Counted from the stretch's first letter, positions 7,648 through 16,438 are shown. The stretch: 40,672 nucleotides of DNA from Erwinia sp. OLFS4 (GCF_002752165.1 NZ_MOMB01000065.1:1-40672); one strand, 5' to 3'. The notes: generated by a model from the sequence alone, not told the origin. Numbers and translations are program-made.

Positions 7648-8940
7648 TCAACTTCCCATTAGGCGGCGTGAGAGACCTGAGCTGATGCCTGCGTCTCGGT
7701 ATTGGATAAATTCGGCCAGGCGCGGATATCCAGCCTCAAACAGATTTTTTGGCATACGTGCATCTTTAGCCAGATAGATACGACCCTTTGCTTCACGCAC
7801 GATGGCATCCAGTCGTTCGAAGAGTTTATGCGTGCGGTTGCCGTTATTGGGGAAGTCTAACGCCAGAGTGACCCCGGGTCGCGGGAAGCTCAGCATTCCC
7901 ATTGATTGTCGGTTGCCAAAAGTTTTGAGCACGGCGAGGAAAGATCCATCACCAGAACGGGCGATCTCCTTCAGCATGGCCTGGACCGCATCCTGCCCAA
8001 CCTCGCGCGGCACGACACTCTGATACTGGAAAAACCCTTTGGGGCCGTACATGCGGTTCCAGTGCAGTAAATTGTCCAGGGGATAAAAAAAAGGTTCGTA
8101 ATGGGTGATTTCCTTGCCTGCCTGCCACTTTTTGAGATGGTAGTAAGTCATATTGAAGGGACGCAGTGTCAGTCGGTTGACCATTGATACTGGTGGCACG
8201 ATGGGCATGGTGAGTTTGCCTGACCTGGGAGCTTGACGATCTTTTAAATCAGCAGGATTACCACGCATAAACAAGCCTCGTCCTCCTCCCCCTGAGATGC
8301 AGTCAATCCACGAGACTGTGTGTTCCCACTGCGTTTCTGAGCCATCGGCAAGTTGGAAAAATGCGTCCAGGTTGTCGAAAGGAATGGTCTCAGTGTCTAA
8401 CCATGGGCCGGCTACCGGGCGAAGCTGAATTTCGGCAATCGTGATCACACCGGTCAGACCGACTCCACCCACTGTAGCGGCGAACCAATCTGGCCGTTCG
8501 TCTGGTCCACACTGAATAATTTCACCATCGGTCCGGAGAAGGGTCAGGGCCTTGATGTGATCGCCGAATGAACCCACGACATGGTGGTTTTTGCCGTGCA
8601 CATCATTAGCGATGGCTCCACCCACGGTGACTAACTGGGTTCCCGGTGTGACGGGTAGAATCCAGCCACGCGGAATCATCAGTCTCTGGATGTCCTGCAA
8701 CAGAACCCCTGCTTCACAGACCAGGCAGCCACTGCTTTCATCGAAGGAGATAAAATGATCAAGCCCAGGCGTCAGCCACAGTTCGCCCTGCGGGTTAAGA
8801 CATACGTCACCGTAGCTTCGTCCCATGCCATGAGCCAGACCGGATGCAGTGCGTCTGGTTGGGATTTGGCCGCGATCGCGAAGTGCGACCACCTTATGCT
8901 CATTGTGTGACAGACGGCCCCATGAAGTGACTGCTACCAT
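7648..8940 (-). CDS. DprE1-like FAD-binding oxidoreductase (polyprenylphosphoryl-ribose 2'-oxidase)
   Basis: A 430-aa protein of the vanillyl-alcohol-oxidase flavoprotein family. FAD-binding blocks are HGMGRSYGD (about 38-45) and TVGGAIANDVHGKNHH (about 105-120), nearly the DprE1 consensus. The C-terminal substrate domain keeps the DprE1 catalytic lysine in LAKDA (Lys392). At the position of the benzothiazinone-reactive Cys387 of M. tuberculosis DprE1, the aligned block LSFPRPGVTLALDFP has Ala360. The enzyme should oxidise C2 of polyprenylphosphoryl-ribose, the first half of its epimerisation to arabinose. Its start overlaps the UbiA-type gene by 7 bp. Confidence in the family is high. Confidence 0.88.
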   Translation of the reverse strand: MVAVTSWGRLSHNEHKVVALRDRGQIPTRRTASGLAHGMGRSYGDVCLNPQGELWLTPGLDHFISFDESSGCLVCEAGVLLQDIQRLMIPRGWILPVTPGTQLVTVGGAIANDVHGKNHHVVGSFGDHIKALTLLRTDGEIIQCGPDERPDWFAATVGGVGLTGVITIAEIQLRPVAGPWLDTETIPFDNLDAFFQLADGSETQWEHTVSWIDCISGGGGRGLFMRGNPADLKDRQAPRSGKLTMPIVPPVSMVNRLTLRPFNMTYYHLKKWQAGKEITHYEPFFYPLDNLLHWNRMYGPKGFFQYQSVVPREVGQDAVQAMLKEIARSGDGSFLAVLKTFGNRQSMGMLSFPRPGVTLALDFPNNGNRTHKLFERLDAIVREAKGRIYLAKDARMPKNLFEAGYPRLAEFIQYRDAGISSGLSRRLMGS

Positions 8941-10367
8941 GAAACCCCCACAGTACCGGCGACCAGGATAGCGGCGAAAATGACACCTGCGCTCAGACTT
9001 GCACGATCTTTGACGGCAAAGACCAGAGGGTCATCATGCATTTCCCCTCGATGGGCTTGCATCCACATCCAGCTTACCCAAAATAGCATCACAGGGATGG
9101 CTCCCCAAATTAGCTTCGGTGAGGCGTATAACTTCAGTACCGCATCACTGTTCAGATAGAGTGCAAGGACTAAAACAGACGTGTAACCCGCAACAATACC
9201 CATGGTTTGAATCAACGGCGCATCAGCGGTGTGGTATCCACGTCCATGAATTTTTTCTTTTCCACTGAGAAGCTGAACTTCCAGTTCCGCGTAACGTTTA
9301 ACGAACGCAAGAGAAAGAAACAGAAACACTGAAAATGCCAGCAGCCAGAAGGAGAGTTCGTGACCAACAGCTGCTGCACCGGCAACAATGCGCAAGGTAT
9401 AAAGCATCGCCAGGGTGAGGCAATCAACTAACATCAAACGTTTCAGTACCCATGAGTAGGCACACGTCAGGGTGAAATAGCAAACCAGCCAGAAAAAAAA
9501 CTGTTTTCCTACAAACACGGCAACAGACAAACTGACAATCAGCAGTAGTGGCGCAAGTAAAACTCCCTTCCAGGCGGGTACTAAGCCAGAGGCAAATGGC
9601 CGGTTTCGTTTTCGTGGATGCAGGCGATCGCTGTCCAGATCGAGTAAATCATTGGCGATATATACTGATGAAGCACAAAGGCTGAATGCCATGAAGGCTA
9701 ACAGCAGTGATAGCCAGGCTTCACCATTACTGACATCATGGGCGGCAAATAGCGGAACCAGCAGGAGAGTGTTTTTTAACCACTGATGAATGCGCAGTAC
9801 ACGACGCCATGCAGTAAAACCGATTTCACGTTTAGGAAATACCCTGTCAACGGTTGAAATATTCCGCGCTTTTTTAATCAAATCGCTTGATCCATTAACC
9901 ACAATTGCTTTATCAGCTTGCGACCACACGGCTAAGTCTGCATTTGAGTTACCAGCATAATCAAACCCATGCTGCTGGAAGCGCTGCACCAGGGCAGCGG
10001 CTTTGTGTCTACCCTCAATATTGGAAACACCATCACTGGCGATGACGTCGTCGAAAATACCCAGGTGTTCAGCAATGCGGTTTGCAATTGCGCTATCTGA
10101 TGCTGTACACAACACCAGATGTCGGCCTTCCGCGCGTTGTTGTTTGAGCCATTCAAGCAGTTTTTCGTTATAGGGAAGTGTTTTGGGATCAAATTCTGTG
10201 AGTGAGGCAAGGTGCTGTTTTAAAAACGCTTTGCCTTTTTTTAGAAGAAATGGAATACGGAGTGTTTCAAACGGGCTATCTCTAAACACCCTTAATGCAG
10301 ATTCGTGCAGCATGTCTGAATGGATTAACGTACCATCCAAATCCACTACAAGTGGCTTCTCATTCAA
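8934..10367 (-). CDS. HAD phosphatase-UbiA prenyltransferase fusion (polyprenyl-P phosphoribosyltransferase and phosphatase)
   Basis: A 477-aa two-domain protein. Residues 1-180 form a HAD hydrolase with nucleophile motif DLDGT (Asp9, Asp11) and a Thr/Ser motif at LCTAS. Residues 190-477 form a polytopic UbiA-family domain whose Asp-rich site reads NDLLDLDSD (239-247), followed by HPRKRNRP as in mycobacterial DPPR synthase (Rv3806c). NoeC of Azorhizobium has a comparable role in Nod-factor arabinosylation. It would condense PRPP with a polyprenyl phosphate and then remove the 5-phosphate, giving polyprenylphosphoryl-ribose for DprE1/DprE2. It is the first gene of the minus-strand operon. GGGAGAG precedes the ATG at slightly long spacing. 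Confidence 0.88.
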   Translation of the reverse strand: MNEKPLVVDLDGTLIHSDMLHESALRVFRDSPFETLRIPFLLKKGKAFLKQHLASLTEFDPKTLPYNEKLLEWLKQQRAEGRHLVLCTASDSAIANRIAEHLGIFDDVIASDGVSNIEGRHKAAALVQRFQQHGFDYAGNSNADLAVWSQADKAIVVNGSSDLIKKARNISTVDRVFPKREIGFTAWRRVLRIHQWLKNTLLLVPLFAAHDVSNGEAWLSLLLAFMAFSLCASSVYIANDLLDLDSDRLHPRKRNRPFASGLVPAWKGVLLAPLLLIVSLSVAVFVGKQFFFWLVCYFTLTCAYSWVLKRLMLVDCLTLAMLYTLRIVAGAAAVGHELSFWLLAFSVFLFLSLAFVKRYAELEVQLLSGKEKIHGRGYHTADAPLIQTMGIVAGYTSVLVLALYLNSDAVLKLYASPKLIWGAIPVMLFWVSWMWMQAHRGEMHDDPLVFAVKDRASLSAGVIFAAILVAGTVGVSW

Positions 10368-10719
10368 AACGACTCTCCCGGAACATCTCTTAAAGAGGGC
10401 GTATGGCCCTATAAACTCTTCATTCTAAAACAAGCGGCAGGGGAGTGTCACCAGTTATGCATGTATCTAAATCCAGCTTATATCAATAATTGTCTTTATG
10501 TTTAAATAGTTATAATTTATAACCCTGCTATATCACAATTTACTCAGCGGTATTCCGGATATAGCCAGCGGATGGGTGCTGAGTGGCCATTTTTTCAAAC
10601 CCGCTTTCAGTATCCGGTTCACCTGGAAAAAGCATGACAATGGCTGGGGCGGGGATGTTATAACCATCTAGCATAATGATGCTGTTCACGTTTAGAGGTC
10701 TTACGCCATACTATGCAGT
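10368..10719. other. AT-rich leader region upstream of the glycan operon
   Basis: No gene is seen in either direction. The stretch is AT-rich between about 10450 and 10550 and should hold the promoter of the minus-strand operon. A TTGATA on that strand is visible, but no well-spaced -10 partner could be fixed. I searched by eye for an ops element or JUMPstart sequence, often found before enterobacterial polysaccharide operons, and did not find one. Confidence 0.4.
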
Positions 10720-11190
10720 GAGCTGTGGGCAGGATTTCGCACTCTCAATGTTGTGGACAATTTCAATCGCGAGGTACTGGCAATTGAAATCGATCTAATC
10801 TGCCAGCACAGTGCGTTATCCGGGTATTGGAGCGAATCGCGGCTCACCGGAGATATCCGCTGAAGCTCATGATGAACAATGGCCCGGAATTTATCTTACT
10901 GGCCCTGGCTGAATGGGCTGAATGGGCTGAAAGACATGTGGTTGCATCGAATTTATCAAACCGGCTAAACCCACTCAGAATGCTTTTATTGAACGCTCCA
11001 ATCGGACATATTGTACGGAAATACTGGATTGTTATCTGTTCAGAACGCTGAATGAGGTACGGAAATTCACAAACAGATGGCTGAACGAATATAACTGTGA
11101 GCAACTGTATGAATCCCTGAATCATCTGACGCCGGAAGAATACGGATGCTGCACATTGACGCCAGAATCTCAAAAAGTGTCTGGAACTAA
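10720..11190 (+). pseudogene. Decayed IS3-family (IS407/IS51-like) OrfB transposase
   Basis: Pieces of an IS3-family integrase core are readable in three frames. First comes a block with RTLNVVDNFNRE and LAIEIDL. Then, after a frameshift near 10810, ERIAAHRRYPLKLMMNNGPEF and LALAEWAE appear. After a second shift near 10940, NAFIERSNRTY, TEILDCYLFRTLNEVR and NEYNCEQLYESLNHLTPEEY follow. A further shift gives the usual ending KSVWN stop at 11188. The conserved MDNGPEF has become MNNGPEF, so a catalytic Asp is lost as well. A short duplication (EWAEWAE) is also present. It is a non-functional remnant marking old transposition beside the glycan operon. Confidence 0.85.
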
Positions 11191-11393
11191 AACCGGATAC
11201 TCTAGAGTTAAAGTCCGTTAAAGGTCAGAGAAAATGGTGTTCAGATAGTTTTGATCATTATATTAAAGTATAAGCGGCATTCAGAGATGCAGTTTTTTAA
11301 CTCTGCTTATTCAGTTATGGCTTTGTTTTTAAAATAGATTGGGATGTAAATATGTGAATCCCTCTCCGTGCATGCAAAAGAGGGAAGATGATA

Positions 11394-11756
11394 TTATTTA
11401 ATCACAATTTTAATTTCTTTTTCCTGCCAGCTTGACTTGCTGAATGGCCGACCATAAATGAGTTTCAGGATGCTTTCTCCTTTCTTTTCAGCAATGAAGT
11501 GAAATTCATCTTCCCCCCCGCACCCCACAGCACCTTGCGGACAGTCTTTTGATTGTTCATACATTCTGGAAACGAAAATCAAACCATCAGGAAGGTCTTT
11601 TATCATCCACAAGTAACCTGTAGTCGGATTGGACTTCTGTGATATTTTTATATCCTGCCCGACATTACCAGTCACCGTGGTAATATCGGTTGAAGCATTG
11701 GCGGATATAGCACCAGACATCATAATTCCGAAAACGATGGCCTTAGCTTTGTTCAT
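11394..11756 (-). CDS. Chagasin-family (I42) cysteine protease inhibitor, exported
   Basis: A 120-aa protein with a Sec signal peptide (MNKAKAIVFGIMMSGAISANA, cleavage near residue 21). The mature part carries the chagasin loop NPTTGYLW (about 43-50), the hallmark of I42 inhibitors of papain-like proteases. It also has a GG-containing middle loop (GAVGCGGEDEF) and a strand resembling the third inhibitory loop (YGRPFSKSSWQ; family consensus has R-x-P/W). Two Cys residues (in DCPQGAVGC) may form a disulphide. It probably acts in the periplasm or outside the cell against host or own cysteine proteases. It is a single gene on the minus strand, flanked by gene-poor DNA and IS debris. Confidence 0.82.
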   Translation of the reverse strand: MNKAKAIVFGIMMSGAISANASTDITTVTGNVGQDIKISQKSNPTTGYLWMIKDLPDGLIFVSRMYEQSKDCPQGAVGCGGEDEFHFIAEKKGESILKLIYGRPFSKSSWQEKEIKIVIK

Positions 11757-12278
11757 ATTAATTTTTCCTTTTACATGTATATCAATCTACCAAAAAACCA
11801 ATGATATAATACTTTCTGGATTTTTTATCTACCCATGGTAACCATATCAGACTAAGCAGCTATACCGACGGTGTGAATCATATTTCTTAACAATTTTTTA
11901 AGTCCGTTTAGTCGCCGGATATTAATAAACCATCGAACCTTTCATGAGAGATGGATTGGATGAATAGCTGACCTGTTTCCAGCATGGCATACCACGCTTA
12001 TTGACTCATATCGGTTCCATTACTCTCTCAATGAGCCTTTTCCTGCGCGATAAAAATTCAGAGGTTGTCTGATAACTCAGCGCATAAGCGTCCGTTAAAA
12101 TTCCTGATAAGTACACATTCGCCACCGGATGCTGCGCCTCGTTGCGACAGCTCGACAGGGACGAATCTGTGAAGCTGCAGGCACATTGTTGCGACGAAAC
12201 GATTCATCATATATGTGCAGCACGTTTTCCTGCTTTTGTTCTGTCGTCAGTGCTGGCGGCCGGGCTTACACATCATAA
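11757..12278. other. Gene-poor stretch between the inhibitor and the lyase-like gene
   Basis: No gene can be supported. On the minus strand around 12030-12170 there is an open stretch reading NVYLSGILTDAYALSY and then SEFLSRRKRLIERVMEP. It looks protein-like but lacks a start with a ribosome binding site and is closed upstream. It may be a fragment of a lost gene. I do not recognise it. Confidence 0.35.
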
Positions 12279-13361
12279 TTAAAGTCCACACATTGAAACA
12301 TTAACTGGTGGCTTGCCCGACAGATTTTTAGCTAATGTTCGCCAGGAATTATCTAACCCTGTGGCCATCCAGTATAATTTAGCGGCAGTTCGTCGATTAA
12401 ACATTCCCTTAAATCCCTTGATGCCGGCCTGAGCTCGCGCTTGATCAAAGTGGGCATGTGAATGAACGAACTCTTTGTGACGTTTTTCACCTGCAGCATA
12501 GGGTGCGAGCCAAAGCAATGCCTTTTTTACAGAACCACCATTATCGCCTTTGATTAAATACCAGTTTTCACCGAATCGCTTCGCGGCTAGTGCAGCCTGA
12601 ACTAATGGTTCAATATCATATACTACGTAATGCAATGCATCTCGCTGTATAAAGTCTATAGGTTCGCCAGTTCCCATAATATTTTTAGAAAGCTGATTCG
12701 TGAAAAGATAGCGTGATTTATCAAAAAGATCTTTGTCATCAATTGCGACAGCGATCATTGTGATGATTTTAATTCGGTGGCTTTGCCAATTGTTTATCCA
12801 TGTTTTTTTATTGTCTGCATGCTGGATACTTGATATATACCCATCCCCCCATTTTTTTAAAAAAGATTCAACCATCTTGCGGTCCTCCGCAGGCATGGCG
12901 TTTTTCGTAATCGCATAGCTATCAATTAATGACTCAAAACCTGTCTCATCAATAGGATCATAGCTCGGTTTGTATTCTTTTACCCAGGCCATTAGATACT
13001 GATGGGCAACCTTAAGCCATTTTTTATCGCCAGTTGCTCGCCATATAAGAGCCGCGTTCCTCATAACGTGAAGGTCTTTTTCAGCAGCGATAGACAGATC
13101 ACGGATACCCTGATGAGGCAACAGACCTTGAGTATGAAGATATGGAACAGGGTGAGGATCTTGTGCTAACCCTTGTTTTGCAAAAGCAGTTGCATCGCTT
13201 ATATATTGGCGAGCCTGTGACGGTGATACATTGCACCAGTTTTCTGCATTCGAAAAATGAGAGACAAACATCGTTGAAGCTAGTGCTGTAGTTGTTATTA
13301 CTGTAAAGTAACTTACGATAATATACTTTATATAGTGGGATAGTTCGTTGAATTTATTCAT
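12279..13361 (-). CDS. Alginate-lyase-superfamily exported protein
   Basis: From ATG 13361 the product is 360 aa; an in-frame ATG at 13391 would add ten residues. Neither start has a strong ribosome binding site, and the shorter one gives the more typical signal peptide. A hydrophobic segment (YIIVSYFTVITTTALAS) acts as signal or anchor. The rest is helical, with AALIWRATGDKKWL..A, YDPIDETGFESL, NNWQSHR (about residue 200) and RDALHYVVYDIEPL. These blocks fit the alpha/alpha-toroid alginate_lyase domain (PF05426), where N-x-x-x-H/R and a later Tyr/His act in beta-elimination. It likely cleaves a uronic-acid polysaccharide in the periplasm or outside. Substrate is not provable; catalytic residues are only partly matched. 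Confidence 0.65.
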   Translation of the reverse strand: MNKFNELSHYIKYIIVSYFTVITTTALASTMFVSHFSNAENWCNVSPSQARQYISDATAFAKQGLAQDPHPVPYLHTQGLLPHQGIRDLSIAAEKDLHVMRNAALIWRATGDKKWLKVAHQYLMAWVKEYKPSYDPIDETGFESLIDSYAITKNAMPAEDRKMVESFLKKWGDGYISSIQHADNKKTWINNWQSHRIKIITMIAVAIDDKDLFDKSRYLFTNQLSKNIMGTGEPIDFIQRDALHYVVYDIEPLVQAALAAKRFGENWYLIKGDNGGSVKKALLWLAPYAAGEKRHKEFVHSHAHFDQARAQAGIKGFKGMFNRRTAAKLYWMATGLDNSWRTLAKNLSGKPPVNVSMCGL

Positions 13362-13391
13362 TTTTTTCTGGTTTTTATGGGGGGGTATCAT

Positions 13392-14737
13392 GCGTTAATT
13401 ATGTTTGGATCAGGTTAAATGCGTTTTTATAGTTTTCTTATTGATTTTTATGAATAGATTGTATTTCAGGTCAGTATCTCTGTAACAGTGGTCTTCTTCA
13501 GACAATATGGGTGTTTTATGGCTGTGGTCAATCAGAACCGTGCTAAATCAGCGTAATTAGCCTGGCATGAAGTTAGCCACAACTATGTAATAACTTTTCA
13601 TGTTTATATTTGCTGCGCCAGTTGTCAGATTGGCGCCAGGCATCCTTTAATGACCGGCGCTACTGATTATTCCGCCGTTCAACTTGCAGACAGCCATTAA
13701 CTGATTTAAGAAATAGCTTATTAGTTGGTTTTCTGCTGCCAGGAGAACTGTAACCATTCCGCGTAATGATTGTTTATCTACCTGTTTAATCTGGACTTTT
13801 GTTATCTCTCTCAATGTCCACTGGCAACGTTCTGCTTCCAGTAGTAAAAGAGAGCCTGAGGAAATTTTATGTATCTGCCAATGTCACGACGCGAGATCGC
13901 TTTCTGCTGATTTCAGCATAAAAACCATTTTTTCTTCTGTCTAACGGGTCTTTTTCACGGCAATAAGTCTTCCGCTAAATGAAAACAGCGGCTGGAGAAG
14001 TGGATTTAGAACGCTACTGTTTCCAGGGAAAGGGAGCATAAGACTTCAGCCTGGACTGATCAGGACTCTATCAAAATGTAAATTTTGTAATCATAACTTT
14101 ACAGATAGGACCAAACTGTAAAGTAGTATATATAAATCGTTAAAAAAACATATCAGTTTAAGGAAAAAGTTCAATAAATTTATTATCTGATTGAAATTTA
14201 ACAATAAAAAATCAACTCTTGTTGTTTCGGTAACCATTTCCTCTGTCCGGAATATTGCATTTCCTCTCCTTTTTTCAGTTTTCACAAAATATTTAGCGAT
14301 ATATTATTCTTTAATTAAGTAATTTAATTTTAATAATTAAATTAATTTAAATTTTATAATCTAAATTATATCAAATTAAAAGGATTTAATCCTGAGTTTG
14401 TCAAAATGGTCCTAAATGTAAAGTTGACGGGCCAAATTTTGACCAGTGATTCATTGCAATGGGTGCTGATAAAAAACCGTCAGTGGGAATGCTGTGGTCT
14501 GGTTTTACAGGTTGCGGAGGAGGTTATTCATTCTCATGTCAAACGTTACTGCAATCAGGCTGGTTTCAGTAATTAAAGGCAAGAGATCACTAACCACGTA
14601 ATTGTAATCAGCTGCAGATGACGCCGGAACAGATGGTTAAAGATGTTATCACATCCCTTTCTGTAGGTTTTTTAAAAATGCATCAGAGATGATGCTGAAT
14701 AAACCAGTGGATTAATTAATTATTTATTGAGGTTGAT
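13392..14737. other. 1.3-kb AT-rich gene-poor region upstream of the adhesin gene
   Basis: No full gene is seen. The part 14280-14390 is almost pure A/T, the kind of DNA that binds H-NS. A perfect 8-bp inverted repeat, CTTTACAG-N11-CTGTAAAG, lies at 14097-14123. Related direct motifs GGACCAAACTGTAAAGT (14109-14125) and GGTCCTAAATGTAAAGT (14408-14424) bracket the AT-rich block. A 20-codon frame on the minus strand (14260 to 14198) has a strong AGGAGAGG site before its ATG and could be a leader peptide. A 56-codon frame at 14406-14576 on the plus strand has no ribosome binding site. Confidence 0.4.
14097..14123. promoter_or_regulatory. Perfect inverted repeat, possible operator
   Basis: CTTTACAG and its exact reverse complement CTGTAAAG are separated by 11 bp in the AT-rich region before the adhesin gene. 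Part of the motif (TGTAAAGT) recurs at 14417-14424. It could be a regulator-binding site or an insertion-element relic. There is no direct evidence for either. Confidence 0.3.
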
Positions 14738-16438
14738 ATGAATATATTTCATGAAGAGCGTGGTAGTGGTGGAAGTGAAAGGGGAATGGGGTTGGTAAAA
14801 GGCAAGGGTTTGCTGAAAACCCGGATTGCTCAGGCGGTGGCGTTGTCCGCTATTTTCCTCTCTGGGGCAAGCATCGCAGATTGCAGTAATATTGACACAT
14901 CTAGCGATGTTGGTGCGGGGATTACCTATAGCATTCCAGGCGGTGATATTTATGCAATTTGGGCATGGTCAGGTACAGGCACAGGAAATGATATCCACAG
15001 ACAAGACTATGTTGTCGGAAATCAGAATACGTTGGATTGTTTTTCCTCAATAAGTGATTTATTAGATAAGGCTGCTGAAACGGCGGGTACAGAAATTGGT
15101 ACAGGGGCGACCAATAACGGCAAAGATGGTATTGCCGATGGTGACTATGCCACCAATAACGGTACTAATGGTAAAGCTATTGGTGAAGGCGCGACCAATA
15201 ATGGTGCCAACGGTACGGCCGATGGCAAAGGAGCCACTAACAACGGTGCGAATGGCATAGCCCAGGGCGATCATGCCACCAATACCGGTGCTGACGGTAA
15301 AGCCACCGGTGACGGCGCGACCAATAACGGTGCTAACGGTACGGCCCAGGGTGATCATGCCACCAATACCGGTGCAGGTGGTAATGCCTCGGGTGAAGGC
15401 GCGACCAATAACGGTGCCAACGGTATGGCCGACGGTGACTATGCCACCAATAACGGTACTAATGGTAAAGCCACCGGTGAAGGCGCGACCAATAATGGTG
15501 CCAACGGTACGGCCGATGGCAAAGGAGCCACTAACAACGGTGCGAATGGTACAGCCCAGGGTGACCATGCCACCAATACCGGTGCAGGTGGTAATGCCTC
15601 GGGTGAAGGCGCGACCAATAACGGTGCCAACGGTAGGGCGACTGGTGACTATACCACCAATACCGGTTCCAATGGTTCAGCAGAAGGTGAGAACGCCACC
15701 AACACCGGTGCTAACGGCAAGGCAACGGGTGCCAATAGCACCAGCACCGGTGCTAACGGCAAGGCAACGGGTGCCAATAGCACCAGCACCGGTGCTAACG
15801 GTAAAGCAACGGCTGCCAATGCGACCAACTCTGGGGCAAATGGTACGGCCAGCGGGGAAAACTCATCCAGTTTTGGTCAGAGCGGAACTGCGTCAGGTAA
15901 GAACTCGACCAACCTGGGCCAGGGCGTAATCGCTTCGGGTGCAAACTCAACGAGCGTAGGCCAGGGAACCAGGGCTACTGGAACCAGTTCAACAGCGATT
16001 GGGCAGGGTGCGTTTGCTTCCGGCTTTAACTCTGTTGCACTGGGCGCAGGCTCAGTGGCCGATCAAGCGAACACGGTTTCTGTCGGATCCGTTGGTGCGG
16101 AAAGAACGCTCTCTAACGTAGCTCCAGGTCGCCGTGGTACTGATGCAGCAAATATGGATCAGCTGTGGTCTATGCAGGGTGAGTTGCAGGAAAGTATCAG
16201 TGGCGTGGCACGTAAAGCCTATACCGGGGTGGCGGCTGCAACAGCGTTGACCATGATCCCCGAGGTTGATCCAGGTAAAACATTCGCAATCGGAGTCGGT
16301 GGCGGTTCGTACCAGGGATATTCGGCTTCAGCACTGGGGGCGAGTGTACGCGTAACGGATAGCGTCAAGGTTAAAGTCGGCGTTGGGTTCAGTAGCACGA
16401 CGGCGACCTACGGCGTGGGTGCATCCTATCAATGGTAA
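14738..16438 (+). CDS. YadA-type trimeric autotransporter adhesin with 14-residue repeat head
   Basis: A 566-aa protein; GAGG precedes the ATG. Residues 1-28 are a long charged, Gly-rich leader and 29-47 a hydrophobic Sec segment, together an extended signal peptide. Residues 48-120 form a small unique N-terminal domain with Cys49 and Cys101. Residues about 121-440 hold about 23 units of 14 residues (consensus G-x-x-A/S-T-N-x-G-A-x-G-x-A-x). They merge into classical YadA/Hep_Hag head repeats (STAIGQGAFASGFNSVALG). A neck (SVGSVGAERTLSNVAPG, about 448-464) and a very short coiled-coil stalk follow. The last about 75 residues are the YadA beta-barrel anchor ending in YQW. The trimer should sit on the outer membrane as a stubby adhesin. 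The next gene encodes an exported ClpP-like protein. Confidence 0.9.
   Translation: MNIFHEERGSGGSERGMGLVKGKGLLKTRIAQAVALSAIFLSGASIADCSNIDTSSDVGAGITYSIPGGDIYAIWAWSGTGTGNDIHRQDYVVGNQNTLDCFSSISDLLDKAAETAGTEIGTGATNNGKDGIADGDYATNNGTNGKAIGEGATNNGANGTADGKGATNNGANGIAQGDHATNTGADGKATGDGATNNGANGTAQGDHATNTGAGGNASGEGATNNGANGMADGDYATNNGTNGKATGEGATNNGANGTADGKGATNNGANGTAQGDHATNTGAGGNASGEGATNNGANGRATGDYTTNTGSNGSAEGENATNTGANGKATGANSTSTGANGKATGANSTSTGANGKATAANATNSGANGTASGENSSSFGQSGTASGKNSTNLGQGVIASGANSTSVGQGTRATGTSSTAIGQGAFASGFNSVALGAGSVADQANTVSVGSVGAERTLSNVAPGRRGTDAANMDQLWSMQGELQESISGVARKAYTGVAAATALTMIPEVDPGKTFAIGVGGGSYQGYSASALGASVRVTDSVKVKVGVGFSSTTATYGVGASYQW
15098..16057 (+). repeat. 42-bp tandem repeats in the adhesin gene, with a 294-bp higher-order duplication
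   Basis: The head-coding region is built of 42-bp units (14 codons). The block starting at 15147 recurs at 15441, an offset of exactly 294 bp (seven units), with long nearly identical runs. A perfect 42-bp tandem copy is at 15729-15770, continuing in 15771-15801. The near identity at nucleotide level indicates recent unit gain by recombination or slippage. Repeat number is therefore likely variable between strains. Confidence 0.9.

Noticed and set aside
14091..14285. 64-codon AT-rich minus-strand frame
   Set aside because: Composition reflects the A/T-rich DNA; the only strong ribosome binding site in it belongs to a different 20-codon frame.
15062..15568. 168-codon antisense frame inside the adhesin gene
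   Set aside because: It is a by-product of the 42-bp in-frame repeats, which keep several frames open; it lacks a start signal and is highly repetitive.
15273..15929. 218-codon plus-strand frame rich in Pro, Val and Arg
   Set aside because: It is a shifted frame of the adhesin repeats, with no ribosome binding site and periodic composition only.
14738..16438. Possible CRISPR-like array because of regular repeats
   Set aside because: The 42-bp periodicity is in frame, codes for Hep_Hag-type units, and has no unique spacers or cas genes nearby.
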